NCBI GenBank assembly: GCA_046052145.1
Contig: JBJOMW010000004.1
Span: forward strand, 1 to 64,000
Length of the DNA: 64,000 nt
Origin: Falsiroseomonas sp046052145
Lineage (GTDB): Bacteria > Pseudomonadota > Alphaproteobacteria > Acetobacterales > Acetobacteraceae
Reading direction: 5' to 3'
Made by a program: the position numbers and the translations under genes. The notes under the pieces are model-generated. The model had not been told where the DNA came from. It searched no databases and was given only the letters and a program-made list of their open reading frames with translations. Shown in pieces: positions 7,411 through 16,415 of the stretch (position 1 is the first letter of the stretch; each line of letters starts with the position of its first letter).

Positions 7411-8076
7411 ATGTGGATCGAACTGACCGCATCCGACGGACACCGCCTGGCGGCCTGGCGCGACGGCCCCGCCGATGCCACGCGCGCGCTGGTCGTCGTG
7501 CAGGAGATCTTCGGGGTCAATAATCACATGCGCAATGTCTGCGCCCGCTTCGCGCGCGAAGGCTATGCGGTGATCGCCCCTGCCCTGTTCGACCGCACGG
7601 AGCGCGGCACGGAACTCACCTACTCACCGGAGGACGTCGCCCGCGGCCGCGCACTGCGCGGCCATGTGCCGGAAGCGGGCACGCTGGCCGATATCGAGGC
7701 CGCGGCCGCGGCCCTCCCCGCCGGTGCGAAGCGCGGCATCGTTGGCTATTGCTGGGGCGGCACCGTCGCCTGGTGGGGCGCGACGCGCAGCGGCAGCTTC
7801 GCCGCGGCGAATGGCTGGTATGGCGGCGGCGTCGTGGCCAGCAAGGACGCAACACCCGCCTGCCCCGTCCAGCTGCATTTCGGCGAGAAGGACGCCTCCA
7901 TCCCGATGGCCGATGTGGCGGCGATCCAGGCCGCGCAGCCCGGCATCGAGGTCTTCGTCTATCCCGGCGCCCAGCACGGCTTCGGCTGCGACGAGCGCGG
8001 CAGCTACAGCCGCGCCGATTCCGAACTCGCCTGGCAGCGCACGCTGGCGTTTTTCGGCCACCATCTCGGCGGCTGA
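7411..8076 (+). CDS. Dienelactone hydrolase family protein
   Basis: 221 residues with an alpha/beta-hydrolase fold. The catalytic triad of dienelactone hydrolases is readable: Cys in GYCWGG, Asp in FGEKDASIP and His in PGAQHGFGC. The N-terminal VVVQEIFGVN carries the oxyanion Glu of the family. It probably hydrolyses a lactone or ester in the cytoplasm; no catechol-degradation genes are nearby, so a dienelactone substrate is not implied. ATG 7411 is chosen for length and position; an in-frame upstream extension overlaps the DUF4169 gene on the opposite strand. Confidence 0.88.
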   Translation: MWIELTASDGHRLAAWRDGPADATRALVVVQEIFGVNNHMRNVCARFAREGYAVIAPALFDRTERGTELTYSPEDVARGRALRGHVPEAGTLADIEAAAAALPAGAKRGIVGYCWGGTVAWWGATRSGSFAAANGWYGGGVVASKDATPACPVQLHFGEKDASIPMADVAAIQAAQPGIEVFVYPGAQHGFGCDERGSYSRADSELAWQRTLAFFGHHLGG

Positions 8077-8080
8077 CACC

Positions 8081-8106
8081 GCGGCGGCCCTGCCCGGGGC
8101 CGCCGC
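8081..8106 (+). terminator. Stem-loop after dienelactone hydrolase
   Basis: GCGGCGGCCC and GGGCCGCCGC form a perfect 10-bp stem with a six-base loop, starting four bases after the stop codon at 8076. There is no U-run, so termination may need Rho or the hairpin may only protect the 3' end. Confidence 0.45.
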
Positions 8107-8175
8107 GCCGCCTCTCTGGACATCGGCGCCGCATCGGTTAAAGAATCGCATTCGGAACATTCCGGATCGATTGAC

Positions 8176-8874
8176 ATGCAGCGCAAACTCGCCGCCGAGT
8201 TCATCGGTACGCTCTGGCTCGTCTTGGGCGGCTGCGGCGCGGCCGTGCTCGCCGCCAAATTCCCCGAGGTCGGGATCGGCCTTGTCGGCGTCTCGCTCGC
8301 CTTCGGCCTCACCGTACTGACCATGGCCTACGCCATCGGCCATGTGTCCGGCTGCCACCTGAACCCCGCGGTCACGCTGGGCCTTGTGGCCGCCGGCCGC
8401 TTCCCCTCGTCGGAGGCGGTCCCTTACATCCTGGCGCAGTTGGCGGGCGCCTGCAGCGGGGCATTGCTGCTCTACGTCATCGCAACCGGCTCCGCGACCG
8501 GCTTCTTCAACCCCGCCGGCGGGCTCGCGCCGAACGGCTTCGGCGACCTCTCCCCCGGCAAGTTCGGCCTGGCGGCGGGCTTCGTGACCGAGTTCGTGAT
8601 GACCTTCTTCTTCCTGGTCATCATCCTCGGCGCGACCTCGGCGCGGGCGCCGGCGGGCTTCGCGCCGATCGCCATCGGCCTTGGCCTGACGCTGATCCAC
8701 CTGATCTCGATCCCGGTGACCAACACCTCGGTCAACCCGGCCCGCAGCACGGGCCCGGCCCTGTTCTCGGGCGGGGCGGCGATCGCGCAGCTCTGGCTGT
8801 TCTGGCTGGCGCCGATCGCCGGCGCGGTGGCCGCTGGCATCGTCAGCCGCTGGCTGCAGGCCGAGAAGGATTAG
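8176..8874 (+). CDS. aqpZ: Aquaporin Z (water channel)
   Basis: 232 residues, six membrane segments and two re-entrant loops with the pore motifs HLNPAVTLG and NTSVNPARSTGPA. The LTLIHLISIPVTNTSVNPAR stretch is nearly that of E. coli AqpZ and keeps the His and Arg of the narrow selectivity filter, so this is a strict water channel rather than a glycerol facilitator. Inner membrane. It stands alone with a 99-base upstream spacer that contains the short inverted repeat CGGAA-CA-TTCCG about 20 bases before the start, a possible operator. Confidence 0.95.
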   Translation: MQRKLAAEFIGTLWLVLGGCGAAVLAAKFPEVGIGLVGVSLAFGLTVLTMAYAIGHVSGCHLNPAVTLGLVAAGRFPSSEAVPYILAQLAGACSGALLLYVIATGSATGFFNPAGGLAPNGFGDLSPGKFGLAAGFVTEFVMTFFFLVIILGATSARAPAGFAPIAIGLGLTLIHLISIPVTNTSVNPARSTGPALFSGGAAIAQLWLFWLAPIAGAVAAGIVSRWLQAEKD

Positions 8875-8907
8875 CCCGCCGGCAAAGCGTAGCCGGGTCC
8901 CGCCGCC

Positions 8908-9795
8908 TCAGGCAGGCCGCAGCACGCGGCCTGCCACGGCGTCGAGCTTCGCCATCACCGCCGGGTCGCGCATCTCGGGTGCGGTGATCAGCGCATGGTC
9001 CAGCGCCCGGTCGCAGCCCGCGGGGCACGCCCCGCGCGGCGCGCCGACCACGGGCACCACATCGGCCACCAGCGCGCGCGCCTTGTCGGCGTTGGAGAAC
9101 AGCACCTTCACCACCTGGTCCACGGTGACGTGGTCATGGTCCGGATGCCAGCAGTCGAAATCCGTCACCATCGCCACGCTCGCGTAACAGATCTCCGCCT
9201 CCCGGGCCAATTTCGCCTCCGGCATATTGGTCATGCCGATCACGCTGCAGCCCCATTGGCGGTAGAGCATGCTCTCCGCCTTGGTCGAGAATTGCGGCCC
9301 TTCCATCACCAGATAGGTGCCATCCCGCGTCACTGGCAGGCCGAGCTTCCGCGCCGAAGCCTCCAGCGCGTCGCCTAACCGCGGGCAGACCGGGTGCGCC
9401 ATGGAGACATGCGCGACGCAGCCGCTTTCGAAGAAGGTCTTCTTCCGCGCGAAGCTGCGGTCGATGAACTGGTCCACGATGACGAAATGCCCGGGCGGCA
9501 AATCCTCCCGCAGCGAGCCGACGGCAGAGAGCGAGATGATGTCCGTGCAGCCCGCGCGCTTCATCGCATCGATATTGGCGCGGTAGTTCAACTCCGACGG
9601 CGGCGTCGGATGCCCGCGCCCGTGCCGCGGCAGGAAACGCACCGGCACCTGGCCGATGCGGCCGAACAGGATCGCGTCCGACGGCGCGCCCCAGGGGCTT
9701 TCGACGCGCCGCCATTCCCGATCCTCAAGGCCGGGGATGTCATAGAGGCCCGATCCGCCGATCAGGCCAATGACGGGGGTAACGGGGTCGGACAT
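8908..9795 (-). CDS. mtnP: S-methyl-5'-thioadenosine phosphorylase (MTAP/PNP family)
   Basis: 295 residues. The phosphate-binding GGSGLYDIPG, PRHGRGHPTPPSELNYRANI and the substrate segment VMEGPQFSTKAES are those of methylthioadenosine/purine nucleoside phosphorylases. The enzyme splits methylthioadenosine with phosphate to adenine and methylthioribose-1-phosphate in the methionine salvage pathway; a methylthioinosine or general purine specificity cannot be excluded. ATG 9795 (MSDPVTPVIG) is preferred to an upstream in-frame start because the conserved beta-strand begins directly after it. It is convergent with aqpZ. Confidence 0.9.
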   Translation of the reverse strand: MSDPVTPVIGLIGGSGLYDIPGLEDREWRRVESPWGAPSDAILFGRIGQVPVRFLPRHGRGHPTPPSELNYRANIDAMKRAGCTDIISLSAVGSLREDLPPGHFVIVDQFIDRSFARKKTFFESGCVAHVSMAHPVCPRLGDALEASARKLGLPVTRDGTYLVMEGPQFSTKAESMLYRQWGCSVIGMTNMPEAKLAREAEICYASVAMVTDFDCWHPDHDHVTVDQVVKVLFSNADKARALVADVVPVVGAPRGACPAGCDRALDHALITAPEMRDPAVMAKLDAVAGRVLRPA

Positions 9796-9867
9796 GGGGC
9801 AGGCTCCGGGTCGCGGTCGCGGCCCTTCTACCTTCCCCACCCGGCCCGCTCCACCCCGCCCAGGCCA

Positions 9868-12255
9868 TCAGGCGGCGGCAGCCTCCGCCGAGGCCAGCAG
9901 GCGCGCGACCTCCGCCTCGGCCTCGGCCGAGGCGACGAAGAGCAGCCCCGTCGCCCGCCCGTCGCAGCGCGCGATCCGCGCCGCCAGCCGCGGTCCATTT
10001 GCGATCGAGAGCCGCACCTCCCGCCCCGTCTCGGTGCGGATGACACCAGCAAGGCGCACCCCGCCGCGGGAGATATACTCCGTCCGTGTCTCCAGCGTCC
10101 CGCCGGCCCATTCGACACGGCAGGGCAGGTCCAGGCTGACGCGGTCGAAGCGCCGCCGCTCGCCGGCCCGCTCCAGCACATCGAGGAAGTTCTGCACCTC
10201 GCCGCGCAGCCCCTCGGCGCGGCTGCCCACCTCCTCCGAGACCGCCAGCACGCCCTCTGCCGCGCCGCCGCCGGCCTCGGCCGCGCTGGCCAGGGCGCGC
10301 ATGCGGCCAAGAACCTCCTCATTGCCGCGGGCCGCCGCGTCCAGCCGCCCCGCGATGGCGGCAATCGCGCCCGACTGCGCCTCGATCCCCGTGGCGATGT
10401 GATCGGCGGCCACGCGCACCGCGCCGACGGCGGTCGCGATCCGCGCGATGCTGCCGGCCGCCTCGGCGGCAGAGCCCTGCACTGCGGCGATGCGCCCGGC
10501 GACGTCCTCCGTCGCCTTGGCGGTCTGGGAGGCCAGCGCCTTCACCTCGCCCGCCACCACGGCGAAGCCCTTGCCGGCTTCGCCTGCACGCGCCGCTTCG
10601 ATGGTCGCGTTCAGCGCCAACAGATTGGTCTTCACCGCGATACTGCGGATGGTCTCCATCACCTGGCCGATCTCCGCCGCGGCGCCCGACAGGCCGCCGA
10701 CGAGCCGCTCGCTATCCGCCGCCTGTTCGGCCGCCGCGGCGACCTGCGCGGCCGCCCCCTGGACCCGCTGCGTCACCTCTGCCGCGCTGGTGCTCAGCGC
10801 CGCGGCGGCCGTGCCGGCTTCCCGCAGCCCGACCGCCCCCGTCTCGCTCGCCAAGCGCACCGCGGCGGCCTCGTCCCGGGTGGAGGCAGCAAGATCGGTC
10901 ATCGTCCCCGCATCCTCACGCATGCGCTGCGCGGCGACGCCGAGCTGCCCCAGCACACCCCCGATGACGGCCGAGAAATCGGCGGCGAAGCGTTCCGTCG
11001 CCTCCTGCCGCCGCTGCTTCACGGCGCGGTCGGCGGTCGCACGCGCTTCCTCCGCCCGGGCATGGGCTAGGCGCGCGCGCAGCGTCTCCAGCGCGCCGGC
11101 GACGCGGGCGATCTCCTCCGGCGGATTGCCGAGGTCGGCGCGCGCCGCGAGATCGCCATCGGCAATCCGTTCCACAAGCTGCGCGAGGCCGGCGGCCGGC
11201 TTGGTGACACGGCGCCGGACGAACCACACCAGGGACGCGGCCGCAGCGATGGCGATGGCGGTCAGCAGCAGCACCAGCCCGGTCTGGCGCGCCACCTGCG
11301 CGCCGGTATCGGCCCAATAGGCCTTGTTGGCATCGCCCGCCGCGATCGAGAGCGCGCTGGCGAGATCCAGCACACGGCTCGATTCGGTAAAGAAGGCGTC
11401 GAAGGTGATCGGATAGGGCCGCCCGGCCGCAGACGCCTCGATCAACGACCGGCGCAGCCCGGCATAGCCGTCGCGATAGTCGTTCAGCAGGCGCCGCAGC
11501 GCGGCTTGCAGTTCCGGGTTCAGCGCGGGATGGGTGCCGAACGCCTCCAGCGCATCCAGCCGCCGCGCGACCGGCCCGTCGAAGGCGGCCATATGCTCCA
11601 GCGCCTCCGGCGAGAGCGGCGCGCCGAGCGCCAGCGCCGCAGCCAGATAGGTGCGGTCGCGCCCGCCATATTCGCGCACGCTCCAGGCCAGGTGCTGGAT
11701 CTGGTCGCGGATGGCGACACCGCCCGGCACCGGGTCCTCCGCCCCGCGCGCGGTCGGGCGGCGATTCTCGATGGCCGAGATCAGCGCCGGCACGCCGATG
11801 GACCAGCGCTGCAACACCGCCGGGTCGCGCGCGCTGCGCGGACGGGTGAGCTCGGCATCGGCGGTGGTGCGCAGCACCTGCAACCCAGCCAACCGCGCCT
11901 CGGTGTCAGAGGCGAGACCGCGCGCTTCCGGCGTGCCGACCCCGCGCAGCTCGCCCAGCGCCTCAGCGAAGCCGGCAGCGGCCACATTGCGCTGACGCTC
12001 GATCAGGGCGCGGTGCTGCGGCGCCAGCGGGTCGGGCAGCTGCAGCGTCACCTGGACGAGCGAGCGTTCGAGGGAGAGTTCAATCAGCGCCTTGCCGAGG
12101 GTGGCGACCGCGGAGCTGACCGCGCGCTGGCGCTCCGCCTCACGCCATTCATGCAGGCGTTCCGGGACCAGGATGGCCGAGAGAGAGAGCGTGCTGGCGG
12201 CCAGCACAGTCGCGAGGGTGGTGGCGATTCGGCCAATCGAGAATGAGCTTGCCAT
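9868..12255 (-). CDS. Methyl-accepting chemotaxis protein with C-terminal PilZ-like domain
   Basis: About 795 residues. An N-terminal membrane segment is followed by a long alpha-helical periplasmic sensor region, a second membrane segment (LVLLLTAIAIAAAASLVWFV), a HAMP linker, and an MCP signalling domain whose hairpin tip reads VKTNLLALNATIEAARAGE. After the signalling helices comes a beta-rich tail starting RRFDRVSLDLPCRVEW and containing YISRGGVRL, resembling PilZ (R-x-x-x-R then S-x-x-G) but lacking the Asp/Asn before the Ser. The receptor would couple a ligand, and perhaps c-di-GMP, to CheA/CheW. ATG 12255 is chosen for a GGAAGGA site 11 bases upstream; the alternative at 12294 has none. 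No other chemotaxis genes are nearby. Confidence 0.88.
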   Translation of the reverse strand: MASSFSIGRIATTLATVLAASTLSLSAILVPERLHEWREAERQRAVSSAVATLGKALIELSLERSLVQVTLQLPDPLAPQHRALIERQRNVAAAGFAEALGELRGVGTPEARGLASDTEARLAGLQVLRTTADAELTRPRSARDPAVLQRWSIGVPALISAIENRRPTARGAEDPVPGGVAIRDQIQHLAWSVREYGGRDRTYLAAALALGAPLSPEALEHMAAFDGPVARRLDALEAFGTHPALNPELQAALRRLLNDYRDGYAGLRRSLIEASAAGRPYPITFDAFFTESSRVLDLASALSIAAGDANKAYWADTGAQVARQTGLVLLLTAIAIAAAASLVWFVRRRVTKPAAGLAQLVERIADGDLAARADLGNPPEEIARVAGALETLRARLAHARAEEARATADRAVKQRRQEATERFAADFSAVIGGVLGQLGVAAQRMREDAGTMTDLAASTRDEAAAVRLASETGAVGLREAGTAAAALSTSAAEVTQRVQGAAAQVAAAAEQAADSERLVGGLSGAAAEIGQVMETIRSIAVKTNLLALNATIEAARAGEAGKGFAVVAGEVKALASQTAKATEDVAGRIAAVQGSAAEAAGSIARIATAVGAVRVAADHIATGIEAQSGAIAAIAGRLDAAARGNEEVLGRMRALASAAEAGGGAAEGVLAVSEEVGSRAEGLRGEVQNFLDVLERAGERRRFDRVSLDLPCRVEWAGGTLETRTEYISRGGVRLAGVIRTETGREVRLSIANGPRLAARIARCDGRATGLLFVASAEAEAEVARLLASAEAAAA

Positions 12256-12355
12256 GCGTCCGGGCTTCCTTCCGGTCCAATTCGCGGAAGCCATGCCCGA
12301 GCAAGATGAACGTTCCGTTGGCGCGCGGCGCGCCCTGGCCGGATGACCCCGGACA

Positions 12356-12392
12356 GCAAAAGGGCCGCCCCCTTGCGGGAGCGGCCCTTCAC
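12356..12392 (-). terminator. Rho-independent terminator of petABC
   Basis: Read on the minus strand, AAGGGCCGC (12389-12381) pairs perfectly with GCGGCCCTT (12368-12360), with a GC-rich interior, followed by TTTTGC. It lies about 25 bases after the cytochrome c1 stop codon, so it should end the petABC transcript and insulate the chemoreceptor gene, which therefore needs its own promoter. Confidence 0.8.
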
Positions 12393-12414
12393 GGGACCGG
12401 GTTGTCGCCGGGCC

Positions 12415-13191
12415 TCAGTGCTTCACATCAGCCCAGATCTTGCGCTTCACGGCATAGGTCAGGCCGCCGAGCACGATCAGGAACAGGATGATGCGCACAC
12501 CCATCCGCTTGCGCTGCTCGAGCTCCGGCTCGGCCGCCCAGGCGAGGAAGGCGGTGACGTCACGCGCCATGTTGGCGACGCTCGCCTCGGTGCCATCGGC
12601 GAACTCAAGCTGGCCGGGGTTCAGCACGTTCGGCATGGCGATCTGATAACCGGGGAAGTACCGGTTGTAGTTCATGCCATCCATCAGCTGGAACCCGGCC
12701 GGCGGATCCTGGTAGCCGGTGAGCAGCGCGTGGAGGTAGTCGGCGCCGTTGTGGCGCGCCTTCACCATCACCGACAGGTCCGGCGGATAGGCGCCGTTAT
12801 TGGCCGAACGCGCCGCCTGCTCGTTCGGGAAGGGCCGGCGGAAGCGGTCCGACAGGCGCGCGGGGCGTTCGAACATCTCGCCATTGTCGTTCGGGCCGTC
12901 CACGACCTGGAACTGGGCGGCGATGTTGCGCACCTGCGCCTCGGTCAGGCCGATCTCAAGCAGGTTGCGGTAGGACAGCTGCCGCATCGCGTGGCAGGCC
13001 GCGCAGACTTCCTTGTAGACCTGGAAGCCGCGCTGCAGCTGGCCGCGGTCAAAGGTGCCGAACAGCCCGTCGAAGGTGAAGCGGGTGTCGGGGAAGGTCG
13101 GCGCCGGCCCGGCCGCGCGGGCCGGGAGGGCGGTGAGCGCCGCGGCGGCGCCCAGGACAAGGGCGCCGAGCAGGTTACGAAGACGCGGCAT
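12415..13191 (-). CDS. petC: Cytochrome c1 of the bc1 complex
   Basis: 258 residues. A signal peptide (about 1-26, ending ARA) exports the haem domain to the periplasm. Haem c binds at C63-A-A-C66-H67, and the Met of QIAMPNVL is the likely sixth ligand. A single C-terminal membrane anchor (about 232-250, RIILFLIVLGGLTYAV) holds the domain on the inner membrane. It passes electrons from the Rieske protein to soluble cytochrome c. The start overlaps the petB stop by one base (TGATG), so it is translationally coupled, and it is the last gene of the operon before the terminator. Confidence 0.95.
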   Translation of the reverse strand: MPRLRNLLGALVLGAAAALTALPARAAGPAPTFPDTRFTFDGLFGTFDRGQLQRGFQVYKEVCAACHAMRQLSYRNLLEIGLTEAQVRNIAAQFQVVDGPNDNGEMFERPARLSDRFRRPFPNEQAARSANNGAYPPDLSVMVKARHNGADYLHALLTGYQDPPAGFQLMDGMNYNRYFPGYQIAMPNVLNPGQLEFADGTEASVANMARDVTAFLAWAAEPELEQRKRMGVRIILFLIVLGGLTYAVKRKIWADVKH

Positions 13192-14462
13192 CAGGCCTTC
13201 TCCATCGGCTTCGCGACGGCGCCGGCGGGCAGCGGCCCACCGCCGCGCAGCACCGGCATCGCGATGCTCTCGGGCAGCTTGAGCGGACGCTCAAGACGGC
13301 CGAGCAGCGGCAGGATCACCAGGAAGTAGAGGAAGTAGTAGGCAGTGCTGATCTGGGAGATCAGGACGTAGGGCTGCTCCGCCGGCTTGCCGCCGACCCA
13401 GGTGAGCACCATGAAGTTCAAGCCCCACAGCACCAGGAACCACTTGGCGATCGGACGGAAGCGCATGGACCGTACCGGAGAGGTGTCGAGCCAGGGCAGC
13501 ACGAACAGGATCGCGATGGCGCCGAACATCAGCAGCACGCCGCCCAGCTTATCCGGCACCGCACGCAGCACCGCGTAGAAGGGCAGGAAGTACCATTCCG
13601 GCACGATATGCGCCGGCGTCACCAGCGGGTTCGCCGGGATGTAGTTGTCCGGGTGGCCGAGGTAGTTCGGCGCGAAGAACACCAGCGACGCGAAGACGAT
13701 GAAGTAGACGATCAGCCCGACGCTGTCCTTGACCGTGTAGTAGGGGTGGAAGGGCAGCGTGTCCTGCGGACCCTTCGGGTCAATCCCGAGCGGGTTGTTC
13801 GACCCCGTGATGTGCAGCGCGGCCACGTGCAGGAACACCACGCCCACGATCACGAAGGGCAGCAGGTAGTGCAGGCTGAAGAAGCGGTTGAGCGTCGGGT
13901 TGTCCACGCTGAACCCGCCCCAGAGCCAGATCACGATGCTCTCGCCCACGAACGGGATCGCGGAGAAGAGGTTGGTGATGACCGTGGCGCCCCAGAAGGA
14001 CATCTGACCCCATGGCAGCACATAGCCCATGAAGGCGGTGGCCATCATCAGCAGGAAGATCACGACGCCGAGCATCCAAAGGATCTCGCGCGGGGCCTTG
14101 TAGGACCCGTACCAGAGGCCGCGCCAGATATGGATGTACACCACGATGAAGAACATCGAGGCGCCGTTCATGTGGATGTAGCGCAGCAGCCAGCCGAAGT
14201 TCACGTCGCGCATGATCCGCTCGACGCTGTCGAAGGCGAAGGAGGTGTGCGCCGTGTAGTGCATCGACAGGAACACGCCGGTCGCGATCATGATCAGCAG
14301 GTTGACCATGGCGAGCGCGCCAAAATTCCAGAAGTAGTTGAAGTTCCGGGGCGTCGGAAACGTCCCGTACTCCTTCTGCATCATGGTGAAGACCGGCAGG
14401 CGGCTGTCGATCCAGCGCACGACCGGGTTCTTGAAGTCGGAATTATGAAGGCCGATGGCCAT
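13191..14462 (-). CDS. petB: Cytochrome b of the bc1 complex
   Basis: 423 residues, eight membrane helices. The haem-ligand His residues lie in helices carrying SMHYTAH, RYIHMNGAS, FFSLHYLLPF and FLHVAALH, and the quinol-oxidation site motif PEWY is present in IVPEWYFLPFYAV. It is the quinone-handling subunit that takes electrons from ubiquinol and drives proton translocation. It lies between the Rieske and c1 genes in the order usual for proteobacterial petABC/fbcFBC. Confidence 0.97.
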   Translation of the reverse strand: MAIGLHNSDFKNPVVRWIDSRLPVFTMMQKEYGTFPTPRNFNYFWNFGALAMVNLLIMIATGVFLSMHYTAHTSFAFDSVERIMRDVNFGWLLRYIHMNGASMFFIVVYIHIWRGLWYGSYKAPREILWMLGVVIFLLMMATAFMGYVLPWGQMSFWGATVITNLFSAIPFVGESIVIWLWGGFSVDNPTLNRFFSLHYLLPFVIVGVVFLHVAALHITGSNNPLGIDPKGPQDTLPFHPYYTVKDSVGLIVYFIVFASLVFFAPNYLGHPDNYIPANPLVTPAHIVPEWYFLPFYAVLRAVPDKLGGVLLMFGAIAILFVLPWLDTSPVRSMRFRPIAKWFLVLWGLNFMVLTWVGGKPAEQPYVLISQISTAYYFLYFLVILPLLGRLERPLKLPESIAMPVLRGGGPLPAGAVAKPMEKA

Positions 14463-14532
14463 CTGAGCCTGGCTCCTCGGGTTGGATCAGCCGGCAGGGC
14501 GGGCGCGGACCATACCGCGCCCTGGCCCCGCG

Positions 14533-15096
14533 TCAGCCGATGCGGATCTGCGTGGGAGAGGTGAAGGCGTATTCGGGAACCGCAAGGTTCGTCGGCGCCG
14601 GTCCAAGCCGGATACGCCCCGAGGTGTCGTAGTGGCTGCCATGGCAGGGGCAGAACCAGCCGCCGAAATTGCCGCGCGCATCGGTCGGCTTCTGCCCGAG
14701 CGGCACGCAACCGAGATGCGTGCACACGCCAAGCACCACCAGCCAGTTCTCACGCTGCACGCGGGCCTGGTCGGCCTGCGGGTCCTTCAGGTCGGTCATC
14801 GGCACGGCGCGGGCCTGCTGGATTTCCTCGGCCGTGCGGTTTCGCACGAAGACCGGCTTGCCGCGCCACATCACCGTCACCGCCTGGCCCGTCGCAATCG
14901 GCGAGAGGTCCACCTCGGTGCTGGCGAGCGCGAGCACGTCGCGCGCCGGATTCATCGAGTGGATGAACGGCCACGCGATCGCGCCGACACCCACCGCCGC
15001 GAAGGCGCCGGTCGTCAGCTTCAGGAAGTCCCGCCGGGTCTCGCCCGGGGCGCCCGCATGTGAGGCCCCGCCCTGCGGAGCCATCGTCTCGGCCAT
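14533..15096 (-). CDS. petA: Ubiquinol-cytochrome c reductase iron-sulfur (Rieske) subunit
   Basis: 187 residues. A Tat-type RRDFLK precedes the single N-terminal membrane segment (about 29-48), as usual for Rieske proteins that are folded before export. The 2Fe-2S cluster ligands are in CTHLGC and CPCHGSHYD. It accepts electrons from ubiquinol at the cytochrome b Qo site. ATG 15096 is preceded by AAAGGGA at a good distance; reading further upstream in frame has no start signal. First gene of petABC, transcribed from the promoter at 15260-15288. Confidence 0.95.
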   Translation of the reverse strand: MAETMAPQGGASHAGAPGETRRDFLKLTTGAFAAVGVGAIAWPFIHSMNPARDVLALASTEVDLSPIATGQAVTVMWRGKPVFVRNRTAEEIQQARAVPMTDLKDPQADQARVQRENWLVVLGVCTHLGCVPLGQKPTDARGNFGGWFCPCHGSHYDTSGRIRLGPAPTNLAVPEYAFTSPTQIRIG

Positions 15097-15440
15097 CTGT
15101 CGTCCCTTTCCGCGGCGCACCAGCCGCCCTTGCAGGCCTGCCGGCGCGGCACGTGCTAGCCGCCATCTCAGTGCCGGCACGGGCGGCGCGGGGGCGGGCG
15201 CACGCCGAAACGGGGCGAGCGCGCGCGTCCCGGTTCTGCCACGGGCGGCGCTTGGCGGCATATAAGGGGCGGGTTGGCATGGTGTAAATCCGGCCCCGGT
15301 CCTGAAATCGTAGCAATTCCAAACCGCATCGCACCCCGCACAGCGGGGGTCGCGCTTCCGGCAATGCCCTGCCAATCTTCCCCCCGCGCGACGCAACGCT
15401 CCGGGCGGGGTGGCGCGCCGCCCAAAGGAATACGACGCGC
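15097..15440. other. Divergent control region between petA and hemF
   Basis: 344 bases without a gene. It holds the petABC promoter (15260-15288) and the hemF upstream region. I see no second clear promoter for hemF and no FNR-type TTGAT-N4-ATCAA box, which one might expect for an oxygen-linked pair. Weakly spaced AAAGGAA at 15424-15430 may be the hemF ribosome site. Confidence 0.5.
15260..15288 (-). promoter_or_regulatory. Sigma-70-type promoter for petABC
   Basis: On the minus strand TTTACA (15288-15283), a 17-base spacer and TTATAT (15265-15260) form a near-consensus -35/-10 pair, unusually good for this GC-rich genome. Transcription would start near 15253, leaving a leader of about 155 bases before petA. 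Confidence 0.65.
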
Positions 15441-16331
15441 ATGGCCGACAGCCCCGCTCCGCAAGACCATCCGATGGCCCCGGCTGCCCGGGCCTGGTTC
15501 GAATCGCTTCGCGACCGCATCTGTGCCGCCTTCGAGGCCTGCGAGGATGAACTCGCCTCCGGCCCCCACGCCCACTTGGCACCCGGCCGCTTTGTCCGCA
15601 CCGCCTGGGACCGGCCCGAGGGTGGCGGCGGCGTCATGTCCATCATGAAGGGCCGCGTCTTCGAGAAGGTGGGCGTCAACGTCTCCACCGTCTTCGGCGA
15701 ATTCTCCCCCGAATTCCGCAAGCAGATCCCGGGCGCCGAGGCCGATCCGCGCTTCATGGCCACCGGCATCAGCCTGGTCGCGCACCAGCGCAGCCCCCGC
15801 GTGCCGGCCGTGCACATGAACACGCGCTTCATCGTGACCACGAAGGCCTGGTTCGGCGGCGGCGGCGACATCACGCCGATGGACCACGCCGCCCCCCATT
15901 CGAAGGAAGACGCGGCCGAGTTCCACGCCGCCTTCAAGGCCGCCTGCGACAAGCACGACGAAACCTACTACCCCCGCTTCAAGCAATGGTGCGACGAGTA
16001 CTTCTTCCTGCCCCACCGCAACGAGCCACGCGGCCTGGGGGGCATCTTCTACGACTGGCTCGGCGACCGCACGCCGGGGAAGGGAATCGACGCTGACTTC
16101 ACCTTCACCCGCGACGTGGGCGAGGCCTTCCTGGCCGCCTACCCCGCCATCGTCCGCAAGCGCATGCACGAGCCCTGGACCGAGGCGGAGCGCGCGCACC
16201 AGCTGGTCCGCCGCGGGCGCTATGTGGAGTTCAACCTGCTCTATGACCGCGGCACCATCTTCGGCCTCAAGACTGGCGGCAATGTGGAGGCGATCCTGAT
16301 GTCGCTGCCCCCCGAGACCGGCTGGCCCTGA
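15441..16331 (+). CDS. hemF: Oxygen-dependent coproporphyrinogen III oxidase
   Basis: 296 residues. HemF decarboxylates two propionates of coproporphyrinogen III with O2 to give protoporphyrinogen IX in haem synthesis. The family blocks FEKVGVNVSTVFGEFSPEF, MNTRFIVTTKAWFGGGGDI and RNEPRGLGGIFYDWL are all present, and the length is typical. Cytoplasmic homodimer. Lying head-to-head with petABC, it puts aerobic haem synthesis beside a major haem user. It is followed by a double hairpin. Confidence 0.96.
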   Translation: MADSPAPQDHPMAPAARAWFESLRDRICAAFEACEDELASGPHAHLAPGRFVRTAWDRPEGGGGVMSIMKGRVFEKVGVNVSTVFGEFSPEFRKQIPGAEADPRFMATGISLVAHQRSPRVPAVHMNTRFIVTTKAWFGGGGDITPMDHAAPHSKEDAAEFHAAFKAACDKHDETYYPRFKQWCDEYFFLPHRNEPRGLGGIFYDWLGDRTPGKGIDADFTFTRDVGEAFLAAYPAIVRKRMHEPWTEAERAHQLVRRGRYVEFNLLYDRGTIFGLKTGGNVEAILMSLPPETGWP

Positions 16332-16339
16332 GAATTCAG

Positions 16340-16381
16340 CGCAAAACCGCTTCGCGGCTTTGCGGAGGGGGCCACGCCCCC
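16340..16381 (+). terminator. Tandem stem-loops after hemF
   Basis: CGCAAAACCGC-TTC-GCGGCTTTGCG (11-bp stem with one G-U-type pair) followed directly by GGGGGC-CAC-GCCCCC. It begins nine bases after the hemF stop. There is no U-run. It could end the transcript or belong to a family of GC-rich repeats; only one copy is seen here. Confidence 0.5.
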
Positions 16382-16415
16382 TATCCTCGGCCGATCAAAC
16401 AATGGAGGAAACATA

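Noticed and set aside
8911..8935. 10-bp GGCAGGCCGC/GCGGCCTGCC stem between aqpZ and mtnP
   Set aside because: It lies inside the last codons of mtnP, so although it may help end both transcripts it cannot be separated from coding constraint.
15097..15440. FNR-type box or iron-responsive operator between petA and hemF
   Set aside because: No TTGAT-N4-ATCAA-like or other matching palindrome could be found.
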